Assembly (NCBI GenBank): GCA_951812925.1
Contig: OX638371.1
Location: 744,001-808,000 of the forward strand
Origin: Calliopum simillimum
Lineage: Eukaryota; Arthropoda; Insecta; Diptera; Lauxaniidae
DNA length: 64,000 nt
Direction: 5' to 3'
Shown: positions 46,598 through 57,960 of the stretch, one piece after another
How the letters are laid out: each line of letters starts with the position of its first letter
How positions within the stretch are numbered: position 1 is the first letter of the stretch
Made by a program: the position numbers and the translations under genes
Notes under the pieces: model-generated
The model's input: only the letters and a program-made list of their open reading frames with translations
What the model was told of the DNA's origin: nothing
Database searches by the model: none

Positions 46598-48539
46598 TAA
46601 AACCGAAATGCTTTAACGCTAGACCAGTCGCCCATTATCCTGTAAATTCAATTAATATTTCACACTGACTGAAGTCAGTTTTTTTATTTCATGCAACAAA
46701 GGCGGCAAAACAATTTCCCTTGCAGACAAGTGTGAACAAACACAACAACAACGTTAACCATAACAACTACAATAAAATAAATAGAAAAAACAGGAAAACA
46801 GGATGAAATACAAATGAACTACAAAGCAGGCAGCGCAAAATCCAAATTGACAACACAAAGTGGAATTCCACAGTAGCGGCAGCAGCTTCATTTGTATTTG
46901 TATTTGTAGCTGTTGCATTTATAGTCGGTTGCACAATCCAGGAATATAACTTGGCATAATGCCGCATGCTGAGCAACTATACGCTGAGAAAACGATTTGC
47001 TTGAATGAAACACAATACTTAAATGGATGTTTGATGGTGTGCAATCAAATGTTTCTTTGATTCAAATGCATTTTGTATTTCTAATGAATAGTGGCAAATA
47101 TTAAAATAATTAATAATTTGATTGCTCGTGATGAACACTTGTTTCATTAAACAAAAATATCCTTTTATCAGTGTATAACTTACGAGTACACATTTAAAAA
47201 TATATCCAACCCAAATGAAGAAATTGCAGCATGATTCTAGGCGCATAAGAGTACGAACACAAATGCCGTTGATGCCTCTTAATCTATGTTTTCTTCATTC
47301 ACCCTGTGTTATGGTGCTTTGTGTGAAACTGTTGTGTGTGGCACATTTTCTTTTTCATCGTTTGTGTGTCTGTAAATGTGTGTGTGCACCAAAAATAAAT
47401 GTTGCCACAGCATGTTTCCGTGCTTGATGTTATTTGTGCTACTGTAGCACGAACAACTTATAAAACAATTATTGCACACGTGAGCCACGTAACGAAAAAA
47501 AGGACGCAACTCACAGCGAAGTGTTCGGGAGGAAAGGCATTTGAGGTGTTTTTGTTTCTTTCATTTTTATGCTATTTTTTTGTAATGAACTTTTTTTTGG
47601 TTTGATATTTTTTCTTCTCGTTTTTTGTTAATTTAAAAGTAGCAATTAATAAAACGTGTAAGCTTGTTGCAATTAGATTGGAGTTAAAGTTTTGTGTTTT
47701 CCGCAGATTTTTTATTTTAAAAGGTGTTTTAACTTAAACAAAAAACCATTGTAAGATTAACTTAATTTATAAGCAACCAATTCTGTAAAAGACCAACAGT
47801 CCAATCGAATAAGGATTGAGTTTCACAATGAAAGACGAATTTTTTTTGATTTTTGAATTTGACGTTCTAAGGACTTGGGAAAAACTCACATACCTATGAA
47901 TAGAATTTAAGGTAACCTAGTTGATGTCTTGAATTTTTTTTTTTCTTTTGGGGTAATAACATCGTAAGAAGGCTCCAGCTGTCGGACGGAAATAAAGACC
48001 GGACAAGCACTGGACAAAGGACTGAACGTTAGGTCGAAAGCAAAATATGTGAATCTTATGGTTGTAGGGTGCGTAGACGAGAATGTTCGCTGTAAGGATG
48101 GTCTAAATTTTGTTGCTGTTACTTTTTTTCCTTTTCTTCTGGTTTTTTTTTGTAATTTGTTTGTTAACATTTGTGAAGTTTCACATTTAATCTTCTATTA
48201 GATGCAAATAAATGACATTCTGCCTGTGTTCCAATCACCCTTGCCCTGAAATTGGTTTTAGCCATCTTTTTTGAATTGTGTGTGTTATACTGAGAGAACA
48301 TGCTATGACATTTGTAAAGCTTCGCTACTGTTTTCAAGCTAGTTCTGGGTGTGAGAGTATGTCTGATTTATTTTAAACTTCTAATAATGAGAGTATGCTG
48401 TTTAAGTGTATGTGCATGATAGAAGAGCTACAAATGAGTGCATGGCTGTTCAATAGAAAGCGTCGAAATTTATATTCATCCCGAAACTGATTCAGAAGTA
48501 AGAAGGACTCTTAAGAACGGTATCTGCATCATTTTTATT
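46598..48539. other. AT-rich non-coding stretch
   Basis: No gene or transposon was recognised. Confidence 0.5.
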
Positions 48540-48960
48540 TTTTCGTTCCGAGCAAAACCAATGGAGCACTTTTGATTCTACGGATGGCCTATTTTGGCTA
48601 AAAAAATATATTTTTTGGTCATAACTTTTTTTTTATTACGAAATCGAAATAAAGGCTATGTTCCTCTGAAAAAATTCATGCGTATTTTTTGGTTCATTCC
48701 AAGCATTTTTTGCCTGTTACACTTTCGAATATCATCATATCCCTAAAAAAAATTTATTTATAATTTTTAAACGCCAAAATTTTGGCAAAAACATAGTCTT
48801 TATTTTAAAAGCACCTTCGTGTATCCATTTTGTAATGAAAAAAAAGTTATGACCCAAAAGTATGTTTTTTTTTTGCCAAAATGGGCCTTCAGCAGAATCA
48901 AAAGTGCTCCTTCATTGGTTTTTCTCAACTCTTGGCTAAACTTTGGCAGCAAGAACAAAT
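48540..48960. mobile_element. Short foldback, deletion derivative of 63-kb family
   Basis: The outer arms pair about 48540-48640 with 48835-48950 (phrases AACCAATGGAGCACTTTTGA and GGCCTATTTTGGC). The middle matches the right half of the 63.2 kb copy: CATGCGTATTTTTTGG, AAGCATTTTTTGCC and TTGGCAAAAACATAGTCTTT. It lacks the left half of that core and is therefore asymmetric. No target duplication is clear. Confidence 0.6.
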
Positions 48961-51900
48961 TTGATGAGATTTTCCTTTCGTACAGAAGCGAAAGATTTAA
49001 TAGTTCAGCTATGTTGATTTTTAAAAATATCACCTCCCATCAGACCTTTTAACATATCTGTTTTGTAAAACTTTTTGAAAAAAAGTTTCAAGGTCTGCTC
49101 TCTACGAAATTTGATTTTAAATTAAGAAATCTGCAATCCTGTATTTAAGTTCTACTTTTTATTGGAGCACTTTAACAGGGGCCTTACTTTTTGAATTAAT
49201 TTCCATACAAATCGAATATTTGCTATCTACTCCATTATTCACAGATAAAAGTCAATACCTGCTTTCTTAAATATGCAAGTTTTTTGATTTTTTTCTATTT
49301 TTTTTTTTAAATTCCATAACTGAGCGTTCTTTCTGTTTATTTTTGATTTCTTTCTAATGAACTTAAAATCACGTCTTCTGCATTTTATGGCTTTGCTTTT
49401 TCTCGTTCTTCCTAAAATATGACATTTTGAAAACATAATACTGAAGTGGGTGCGGAAAAACAAATAAAATGCCAAAAGAAAAATAAAAAAAAAAATATGA
49501 AAACACATTAAAATCGCTTTTCTTAACTTTACCTTGCAGCACGCAAAGCATTTAAACGCACAGCTCAGCAAAAATATAAGTCAACAGCACAAATGTCAGC
49601 CCAATGAAGTGCAACATAAAGCCCCCGCCCCCAACCGCCTTTAAAGCGCCACCCTTGCGTGCTGCCTCATTCCATATATGACGCAGCCGCCAAAGAGCAG
49701 CATAGCAACGCAAAACGAAACTCCGTGCAGCTAATGTTTTACACCTTTTTCTCACCTGCATCTCATACTTGCATTTCTGCTACCGCCCCCACACTGTCCC
49801 GCCCAACTCTTAAATGTTTTGTGCTATTTAAACAATTAGGGGTTTTTTCCCTCGATTTCGCTTGACTGTGCCATAACACGCGCGCTGGCGTGGAGAGCGT
49901 TGGTGCTACGGCATTAACTGCAGTACAACTTCGTACAGCAGCGCCATCTAGTGTTTGTAGTTATTTGCAGCAATACTTTTAGCATTCCTGTCTAAATATT
50001 CATAGTTTTGGTAGTTGGAAATAGGAAATAGCAGTAAAAAAAGTTGTGTGCTCTTCTTATACCCTACACCGAGAGAGGATGTGTTAACTTTTTCCATCCA
50101 TTAGTAATGCATAAAGAGTCGAGGCAGGCTATGAAAAAAGTATTTAAGAGGTAAATTTAAGACAACAGATTGAAAATGAAGCTACATGTCGTGTGAGTAA
50201 CACTTAATTCATGGGTGTCAGCGTTTTAAAATCACTGAGCCAAGCGCAGTCAGCGCAAAATTTTCAGAAATTCGGAAAAACCATTTTTTGTTATTTTTGT
50301 GGCGGCTCGTTTACAACAACAACAATACTTTTATAATTTTTAAAATTTCTGAGGACTACAACACACAGCAAATTTTTTTTTTTTTTATGCGAAACAACAA
50401 AAACAATTTTTCTGTGAAATTTTGATGATATCGAAACATAACAACAAAAATTATTCCTGTGATTGTTGCTCTTCTGTGCAATTTGCAAAATATTGAAATA
50501 TTCTTGTTGTTGTAGACGTGCCAAAATCGGATCACTTTTGTTCTACGCTGACAACTTTGATTTAGTTGACAAGAAAGTAAATATTTTGGAAAAAAAAACA
50601 TTTTTACACATTACAAATTTTTAATTCTACTTAAGAATTTTTTTTTTTTTTTTTCTCAATTAAAAAATGTACCACCGAATTAAAGAAAATTATCGAGCGT
50701 TTCAAAAAAAAAAAAAAAAAAATTATGAAAGGGTATGTGAATAGGACATTTTTCATACTAAAATGGCCGCCAAAGTCAGACAAAAAAAAATTTAAATATC
50801 AAATTTTAAAGTCCCCAACTTTTGCGTAATTCGGTTAAGTAAACCCTACAAATCAAATACACTCTTAGAAAACTCATACAATTAGCTAAATGCTTCCTAT
50901 GAAAAAATTTTCTCTTAAAGATTAGGGTGACCCAAGAAATTTTTTGTTCTAAACCAAGTCAGAAAATCGGTTTAACCTTATAACTCCTCAGGGTGCATTC
51001 CATGCCCTCCAGGTCTCTTTTATCACATGCCGGAAGTTTTGTAACCTTATGCGATGCACCCTACATATATACACATTGTGGTATTTAATAAAGGCTCTAC
51101 CAAAATCTTTAAGCACTATCTGGAATTTCTAAAAATTAATAACTGAAAGTGCTATTTGGATTTTGACACTCCCACGTGAACTTTTATTTTATTAACAGCA
51201 TAGGGTATTTAATTTTGAGCAATGTCAGTTATAACACGCTTGCCAATTATTGTTTTAGTTGTTTTTTTTTTTTCTTTGTTGCTGTATGTATGTTTGTGTA
51301 TTTTAGGATTGTATGTGTGTGTGTGTTTTAGTATTTAATTTAAATAACATGATGACATTAGCTTAATTAGCTTTTCTTGCTGTTTGTTGTTTTGTAAAGT
51401 CAAGTCAGAAAGTATACTTTTGAAAAAAATAAATAAAAAACATGAAATTTTAAACAAAATTTGTTTTGATTTCAACTTAACTTTTAGTAAAAATTGTGCA
51501 AAAAGTAATCAAAATTGTATGTGCATATTTATTATGAAAGATGTTATTAATTCCGTAATTCAAACAACTCTAGAATTTCATAAATTTTCCGGTATTTTTA
51601 AAAATTTTTAATTCATGTTGAAGAATCTCAAACTAAAGTTATTTAAGGAGTATTAAATGTACGTTTCTTGTTCTATATTTATGTACACAAGTATACACGT
51701 ATAAGTCTTCTACTGGTAAATTTCCTTGTCCCTTGAACAAAAAATATGCTTTCTTTAGCAACATTTGCTGACATGACTTTAGTTTTTACCCTGAAATGTT
51801 GTCAATTAACAGAGGAAACCATTTAACGCAATTCTGTCCGTTGATAAAAACCAACAATTTTCGGATCCGTCGCTTAAGTTTTTCCTTCGACCGGTTGGTG

Positions 51901-53109
51901 TATCCTTCATTTACCCCATGACTGATTTTGCTTGTAAAGTTTTGTTACATTTTATCTTTCTTTCAACGGTTTCATGGCAATTTACTAAAAAAATAAAAAT
52001 TAGATGCGGAAAAACGTAAATGCAAACCAAACACTTTCTTCCTCCGTCATCTTTGATCGTCTACAAGAATTTGCAAACTACCATGCCAGGATTTTATTTT
52101 AAGCAGTTTTCATTGTTATCGATCTAAGAAAGACTTTAGACAAAAAAATTGTTTGCTACATTTAAGAAAAAGCGTAGTGACTAAGAAGCGATATTTCACT
52201 TTTTCTATGATTTTACAATATTAAAAAAAATTGTAAAGTCTAATTAGGAATATCAAGGGACTGATTAGCAAACCAAGAAGCTTACAATATTCCTTTACAT
52301 TGGAGACATTTTCTTTTTAAAGAAAAAGTGTTGCCATAAAGAGCAAATAAAAACGCTCGAAATTTTAAAATGAAGCAACAACAATGTCGCTAACCATTGT
52401 TTACAGCCTTTTAACTAACTGAAACTCTTTGGTTTTCATTAAACTCTCACTTTTGTTTCGTGCAAACTTTGTTGCATCCTTATGAGTGCATCCTTTAGTC
52501 TCTCGAAAGTGGCATCCGCTCTTGGTAGCTTTCATTTATAGCATCACTTGGCTCTTTTTGCGCTTTTTTTTCATTTTACTGTTCACATAAAACAAGTGTT
52601 GCCATCCCCTCATTTTGAGTAATGGCATAAAATCCATTTTACAGCTGAAACTTTTTTATTTGGCTAAAGGAGAGTTTTGAAAAGAATGCATTTAAGGACT
52701 TATAGACCTCTACTGTGCTAAAAGCAGAATAAAAAAATTATGAAATGTGATGAACATATCTCTTTTGTCATCTAAGTAGCTGATGCTAGAACCTTCGAGA
52801 TGGTGCCCATTGCACAAGCTTATGCAATAATTAAACTTAAGGTAGAGAAAACATTTATGTTATTAGAAAAAGAATCTCATTATGTGCCAAAAACTACTAC
52901 AGTCATGGACTTAATTTGCCTAAAGTGAAAATGAAGCAAAATTTGCCATTCAGATGTTTCAAGATAGTAATGCTCTTAACGAATATTGTAACTCAAATTT
53001 ATCACTTCTAAACGCTTTTACCAAAAAGCAAAGTTAAATTTTTATTTTGTAATCAGAATTCCTTCAAGACTCAAGTAAAATAAGCTGCATTAATGTCAAT
53101 AAAGTCAAG
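48961..53109. other. AT-rich stretch with a less AT-rich island
   Basis: The bases 49540-49940 are less AT-rich (GCCCCCGCCCCCAACCGCC and similar) but no frame through them has recognisable content. They could be conserved regulatory DNA. Poly-T/A runs lie at about 50639-50655 and 50706-50721. A TG microsatellite lies near 51315-51327. Confidence 0.45.
50058..50150 (+). repeat. TATACCCTACAC-type repeat fragment, copy 3
   Basis: Only the first part is present: TATACCCTACACCGAGAGAGG, then GTAATGCATAAAGAGTCGAGG and a short AAAAAAGTATTTA. It is a 5-prime fragment of the repeat seen at 34378 and 41236. Confidence 0.55.
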
Positions 53110-53190
53110 TAGTCCAGTCATATAAGCTTATATTAGGTAAGAATCTCGGAATTCGAGATACCCAGCTGTAAATCTGTAAACTATTAAATT

Positions 53191-53206
53191 TCAAGGTCAA
53201 AGGTCA
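53191..53206 (+). promoter_or_regulatory. DR1 nuclear-receptor-type motif in left TIR
   Basis: The bases contain two perfect AGGTCA half-sites spaced by one base (53194-53199 and 53201-53206), the first preceded by TCA to form the extended half-site TCAAGGTCA. DR1 sites are bound by HNF4 and by RXR/USP-type receptors, and TCAAGGTCA by FTZ-F1/ERR-type monomers. The mirrored site is at 54204-54216 in the right TIR. Function is inferred only from the motif. Confidence 0.4.
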
Positions 53207-53289
53207 CAAAAATCGGTTTTTTGCGCTTTTTTTGCGCTTTTTTGCTTCTGCGCTTTTTAAAAAGGGAAAAAAATAATTTTTAAAAGTTT

Positions 53290-53927
53290 TTGAGAAACTG
53301 ACAAATTTGGATGAACTAGCTGCAGCATTTGAGGAAGAAAATTGTTCGGCCCAGAGATTATTAGAGAGTGGAACTCAAATCTAATTGGCAGTCTATAATG
53401 CTCCAAAATCTGTGAAAAGTCTCGATCATCTTCGTTATATGCATTACGTCAAGTCTACAAAACTTAATAAACCTGTGCAGCTTTCAAATATTCCACCAAC
53501 AAGTGCAGCTGCTCATCAACATTTTAACCGTGTATATTATCAAGTTCAAAATTGGTTAGGACATGATTTGGAACCCCAAGTATGGGGTTGGACAATGCGA
53601 AACGATTTTCTGGAGCCTATCATGACAATTTTACTACCTGCTCCAGAAGATTTGCTAAATACAATTTTCTGCAACTGCAAGAGTGGTTGTGGTTCGCGAT
53701 GCGGATGCAGGAAAGCGGGCTTGCAATGCTCTTTAGCTTGTGGCCAATGTAATGGGCAAGCTTGTCTCAATGCTCTACCATATCAGAGCGATATTAACGA
53801 AGATGGAACCTTTGACCCCGAAATCATGGAAGAACTTGAGACAAATGTCGTTGAAGACGATAATGAAGACCAGTTTGAAATTTACCAGCAGCCAGAAGAC
53901 GACGATGAAGAGGAAGAAGATGATTAA
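53290..53927 (+). pseudogene. C-terminal part of PIN-like/CXC family protein
   Basis: An open frame begins near 53290 (EKLTNLDELAAAFEEEN), is broken by TAA at 53382-53384, and continues from 53385 to 53927 for another 180 codons. Visible features are a conserved motif around PPTSAAAHQHFNRVYYQV, a WGW motif, a PAPEDLLNTIFCNC junction, then a cysteine-rich segment of about 35 residues with nine or more Cys (CNCKSGCGSRCGC, CSLACGQCNGQACLN), then a very acidic tail (EDDDEEEEDD). This order, with a VYYQV segment, WGW and a CXC/tesmin-type cysteine cluster, is one I associate with a family of large arthropod proteins. Their N-terminal half has PIN/NYN-like DTDLL motifs, and their role is unknown. 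Here that N-terminal half is missing. It lies between terminal inverted repeats, so it is transposon-borne. Confidence 0.6.
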
Positions 53928-54203
53928 AATTATAAATTGTAGTTTTTATACCCTTTATTCCACTTTTTTACTTTCAATAAAAATAAATGTATTGAATGAT
54001 ATTTTTTAATAAAAAGATTAATTTATATTTTATTTGTTTTTTTTTTTCATCTCCATCTCGGAAACGGTTCAACGTATAATAAATTTTTTTAAACAAAATT
54101 TGTAGAAAATTTTGTATTCTACAATATTGATCATATATACAAATAGCAAAAAACCCATAGGAATTGAGATATTTCCAAAAAAAGCGCAAAAAACCGATTT
54201 TTG

Positions 54204-54216
54204 TGACCTTTGACCT
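54204..54216 (-). promoter_or_regulatory. DR1 nuclear-receptor-type motif in right TIR
   Basis: TGACCTTTGACCT is the exact complement of the left TIR DR1. Both copies are intact although the surrounding TIRs have diverged by insertion, so the motif has been kept in both arms. Confidence 0.4.
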
Positions 54217-54352
54217 TGAAATTTAATAGTTGCTTACACCCTACCGTATGTAGGTTTTGAGACAACTTTAAAGGTGTCAATATAAAAGTATTTACAGACT
54301 TACAGTTGGGTATCTCGAATTCCGAGGTGAACTTTCTATAATGACTGGACTA

Positions 54353-57300
54353 AAGTCCATAGATTCTAGAAATGTTCAAATATAAATGAGAAAGCGTAAC
54401 GCCGCCACCACACTAATGAACACATTCTCCGAAAACACGCTCCACAGTGCCTCGCCCTCTGGTAAAGTAGCAAGTCGCGTTACTTGATTAAATTATTGCG
54501 TGTCGTTGGCCTCTAACCAGGTTGACGCTGAAACAATGTTGCGACTGCCACTTCAGAGAAGCAGCCTAATTTTGCTTATGGTTTTTTCACATTTAGCTCC
54601 CTCTATGCGGCTGCCATGGTGTGGAAGTCACCACCTTTTGTTTAGCATCACTGATTCGCTCCCATGTGGGGCTATTTTTTCTTACTTATCGAAACTCTGG
54701 CAATGTCCTCGCTGTTGTCGTCGTCGAGTGATTTTGTGTGAGTGTGTGCGTACAGCGTTAAGCTGCGATGTTTTACTGAGTGAGTGCCTGTGTTGGTGCC
54801 TGCTCTATTCATAATAGGAAGTATAAATAGCGCAGCTTGACGGAGTTTTTTTTTTAATTTTTGTTTATCTAGTTTTACCGAAATGGAAGGTTGTTAATTT
54901 TTTTTTTTCTTTTGTAAAAGATTTAATGCCACGCTAAAGGCTGTTACCCTTTGATGTTTGATGCAAAGGTTGTGTCTGTGTGTCAGTAGGTTGAGCAGTG
55001 GCAACATTAAGTAAACATTGGTTTTGTATCTAAAATCTATATTTAAAATTTTTAGCTCAATATAGAATGTATAATCAGTAATTCTGAATATAGTAGATTC
55101 TACCACGAAGGAAGGAAAATTTGTAACATATGCAATGAACAGGACAAACCTTTGTAGAAGTTTATTTTTGTTATACGAAACTACTGATAATTTTGTTTAG
55201 TTTTTCTTTGGTTTGCAAAAAAAAATCTTCTCCAATGTTATATTTGTCAACTCCGTAGCCAATTTTTAATTAAAAATAAGGTACATCTCAATTTTGACAT
55301 CACTGTTCTTTCTGTACCTTACGCATAAAAATTGAAAATATCCGGTTGAGCATATTAAGTCTTCCATTTTATTTCGATTCAAGTGGGTATATGCCATTGA
55401 AATGTGCAAGAGATCTTTCTTTCCGCTAGAAGACTTTAACTGAGATGGTATCAACTGTGCAAAAACTCTGATAGACAGGTATTCTTTCATATATACATAT
55501 ATGTATGTATATTATCATCTATAGATTTCAATTTTGTTGGTCTTTACGACAGTTTAATTAAAATAATTTTTTTAAACAAAATTTTCATACAACTGAATCG
55601 AAAAATTAAAGACGTGATTTTTTTAGTCTAACCAAAAATTTTTTGAGAATAAACTTTCATCATAAAAGCGAGTTCATCATCGCATCACCCGGAAAATTTT
55701 TATATTATATATCTTGTTCATCATTAAACTTTTCTTAAGAAAAAGCCGAGGTAAACTATTAAATTTTTAATCTTTTTACTCAATAGAAATTAAACGAAAT
55801 CTTCATCTTACTACTAGGTTTGCTGAGTGTAGGGGGTGCTGCACAAGCAACCTGCACTTGGCATAACAACCCAATAACGGAGTCATCTTCAATCAAGGGA
55901 CATACCACTGCTATGGTTAAACAATTGCTTAGTCTCATCGTAATTTCCGCGGGAAAGGTTAAAAAGCCAACAAAAGTGATATAGGCACAAATTTAATAAA
56001 ACAGCGTGGTTTGCGTAAACTATATATATCAATTTTTGCACATATATAGTCTTAAATTCAGAAAGCTAAGTGATCGTAAAATCTATTTTAATTTGAAAAA
56101 AAAAGGATAAAAAACATTAACTTAGAACTACTATTGCAATTGGTAATAAACTTAATTTTGTCCTAAAGGAAAAAATTCTAAAAAAACTATATTGCACAAA
56201 ATGCCATACAAAATATTAAAAATAAGTATTCCGTGTATTGCTCATTAAAAGAAAAAAAAAAAAAAAAATTATCTTAAAATCTAAATTAAATTCATTATCG
56301 TACAAATCGTGAAATCTAAAACTAAAAAGTCAATTTGAAAATATTGTAAAAAAATCAAAACTGTGCGTAAATTTCACAAAAAGAAAATAATGAAAAAAAA
56401 AAAATGTTTTTCAAGAAAATCAGTAACTTTTGCAATTCGTTAATAATTAGATTTTAGTTATTTTTAATTTCTTAATAAGAAATGGAAAATCATATCAAAA
56501 AAATAAGAAATAAGGTAGAAAAAGAATATGTAAAATTTCTTTCCAAATCGTGCGAAATAGATATTTATTTCATAGCAAATTAACTTAATTTTTAACCATA
56601 ATCATACAGCTTAAAACAACATGAACATCAAGTTAAGGCCTTACCTCGATGGATTTTTGGTGAGTTATATGTCGAAAAAATATTAATTAAATCTTAATTT
56701 TTGCATACAAAAATATATAGTTTTGCATAAAAAAAATATTAATTTTTGCATAAAAATATCATCCAAAGTTTATTTGCGGTTAAAGAAAAAGGGAATATTC
56801 AAAGTTAGTAGTGCTATTGCATAATACTCTATCAACACCGATCGTGGTGAGTTTGTAAATTTTGCATAGCTTTGCACATTTTCTACCTGAATTGCATTAA
56901 GTTGATCGGTTTTTTGTAATTGCTCTCTTTACTGATTACACACTTTGTTGATTGATTATTTTCTTCATTTTTGTTTTGATTTAAGTACTTGCGCATATCG
57001 TAAGAAAACTCTCTCGTGAACCTTTTCAATTTCAATTCAATTTTTGTTTGGCTTATTACACTACTTGTAAATTTAGATATTATCAATAAGATATAAAGCA
57101 ATCAATTACCTCTTTATGCTGAATTGGTTACTGAAACGATAATTTAAAAGTTTATCAACTAAAATCATTTTTTTTTTTTAGTTTATATTCAAACAAATGA
57201 ATTTATATTATAAATGAGCCGTTAAAAAGGACAATGGTGCAAGTCCACTTTTTGTTATTCCGAGATACTTAAAGGTTTGCGTTTAAGTTAATTTAAAAAT

Positions 57301-57579
57301 ATTGGTAAGCATTAATGGACATTTTTTTTTAGATTACGTGTTGCTAGATAATGTTAGTTTATTATCCAATAGAGTTTAAAGTGCTGGCTAAAAAAAAGGG
57401 CAAGAAATAAAGGTTTCATTTCACCAAAATGGACTTGGCTCACTTTCAAAATTAACAAATTTTTGTAATCGTTTATTATGAAGGGATAATATTTCGGTTG
57501 TATCAGACTTTTTGAAGTGAATTTTTTTGGCCACGCTTGAAGTAAAGTTTTGAGACTGCACCACACATTTTTTCGTTAT
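54353..57579. other. Non-coding stretch, 54.4-54.8 kb less AT-rich
   Basis: A less AT-rich block (54400-54840) ends with TATAAATAG at 54822-54830, a good TATA box in form. No initiator motif or downstream coding exon is evident. The rest is AT-rich with poly-A runs (about 56251-56269). Confidence 0.4.
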
Positions 57580-57960
57580 AGTCCGCTATGTCTCGCAAAC
57601 TATACAAGATATTGTGATATTTGTTTGAAGGTGCTGAGCGTGATACACTGAACAAAAAGTGAGTATACCACCTACTTTTCCATAAATATTTTATATCCCG
57701 CAAACTATACAAGCTTTTTTGATGAAATGTAGTAGGAAATGCCGAACTTGATACACTGTTAAAAAATGGTCAAAATCGAATGAGTGCCACCCTTACTTTT
57801 TCACAAATAGACACTTTGAAATGTTATGTATCGCAAACAATTCAATCTATTTTGATGAAATTTGGTAAAATAAGCTGGTTGGAAAACGGATTTAATCAGA
57901 TAAGTGTCCTTCTCCTTTTCTGAGCTACGTTAACTCGTATCGCAAACTATAATATTTGAT
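57580..57960. repeat. Degenerate tandem repeat, TCGCAAACTATACAAG
   Basis: Four copies of a phrase close to ATCGCAAACTATACAA start near 57592, 57708, 57831 and 57940. They are followed by TTTGATGAAATTTGG, TGATACACTG and CCACCCTTACTTTTC variants, giving a period of about 110-125 bp. It is probably part of an old dispersed repeat. Confidence 0.6.

Larger units (their letters stand above)
53110..54352 (+). mobile_element. TIR-bounded element carrying a CXC-protein gene fragment
   Basis: Inverted ends pair about 53110-53230 with 54185-54352. Shared phrases are TAGTCCAGTCAT, CTCGGAATTCGAGATACCCA, CTGTAAATCTGTAAA, and then AAATTTCAAGGTCAAAGGTC followed by the phrase AAAAATCGGTTTTTTGCGC. The arms differ by a roughly 60-bp insertion in the right one. 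The flanks show AAG on both sides (a 3-bp duplication), though an imperfect 8-bp one (AAGTCAAG/AAGTCCAT) is also possible, so the superfamily is undecided. The interior holds a protein fragment described separately and is followed by AT-rich tail sequence. Confidence 0.6.
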
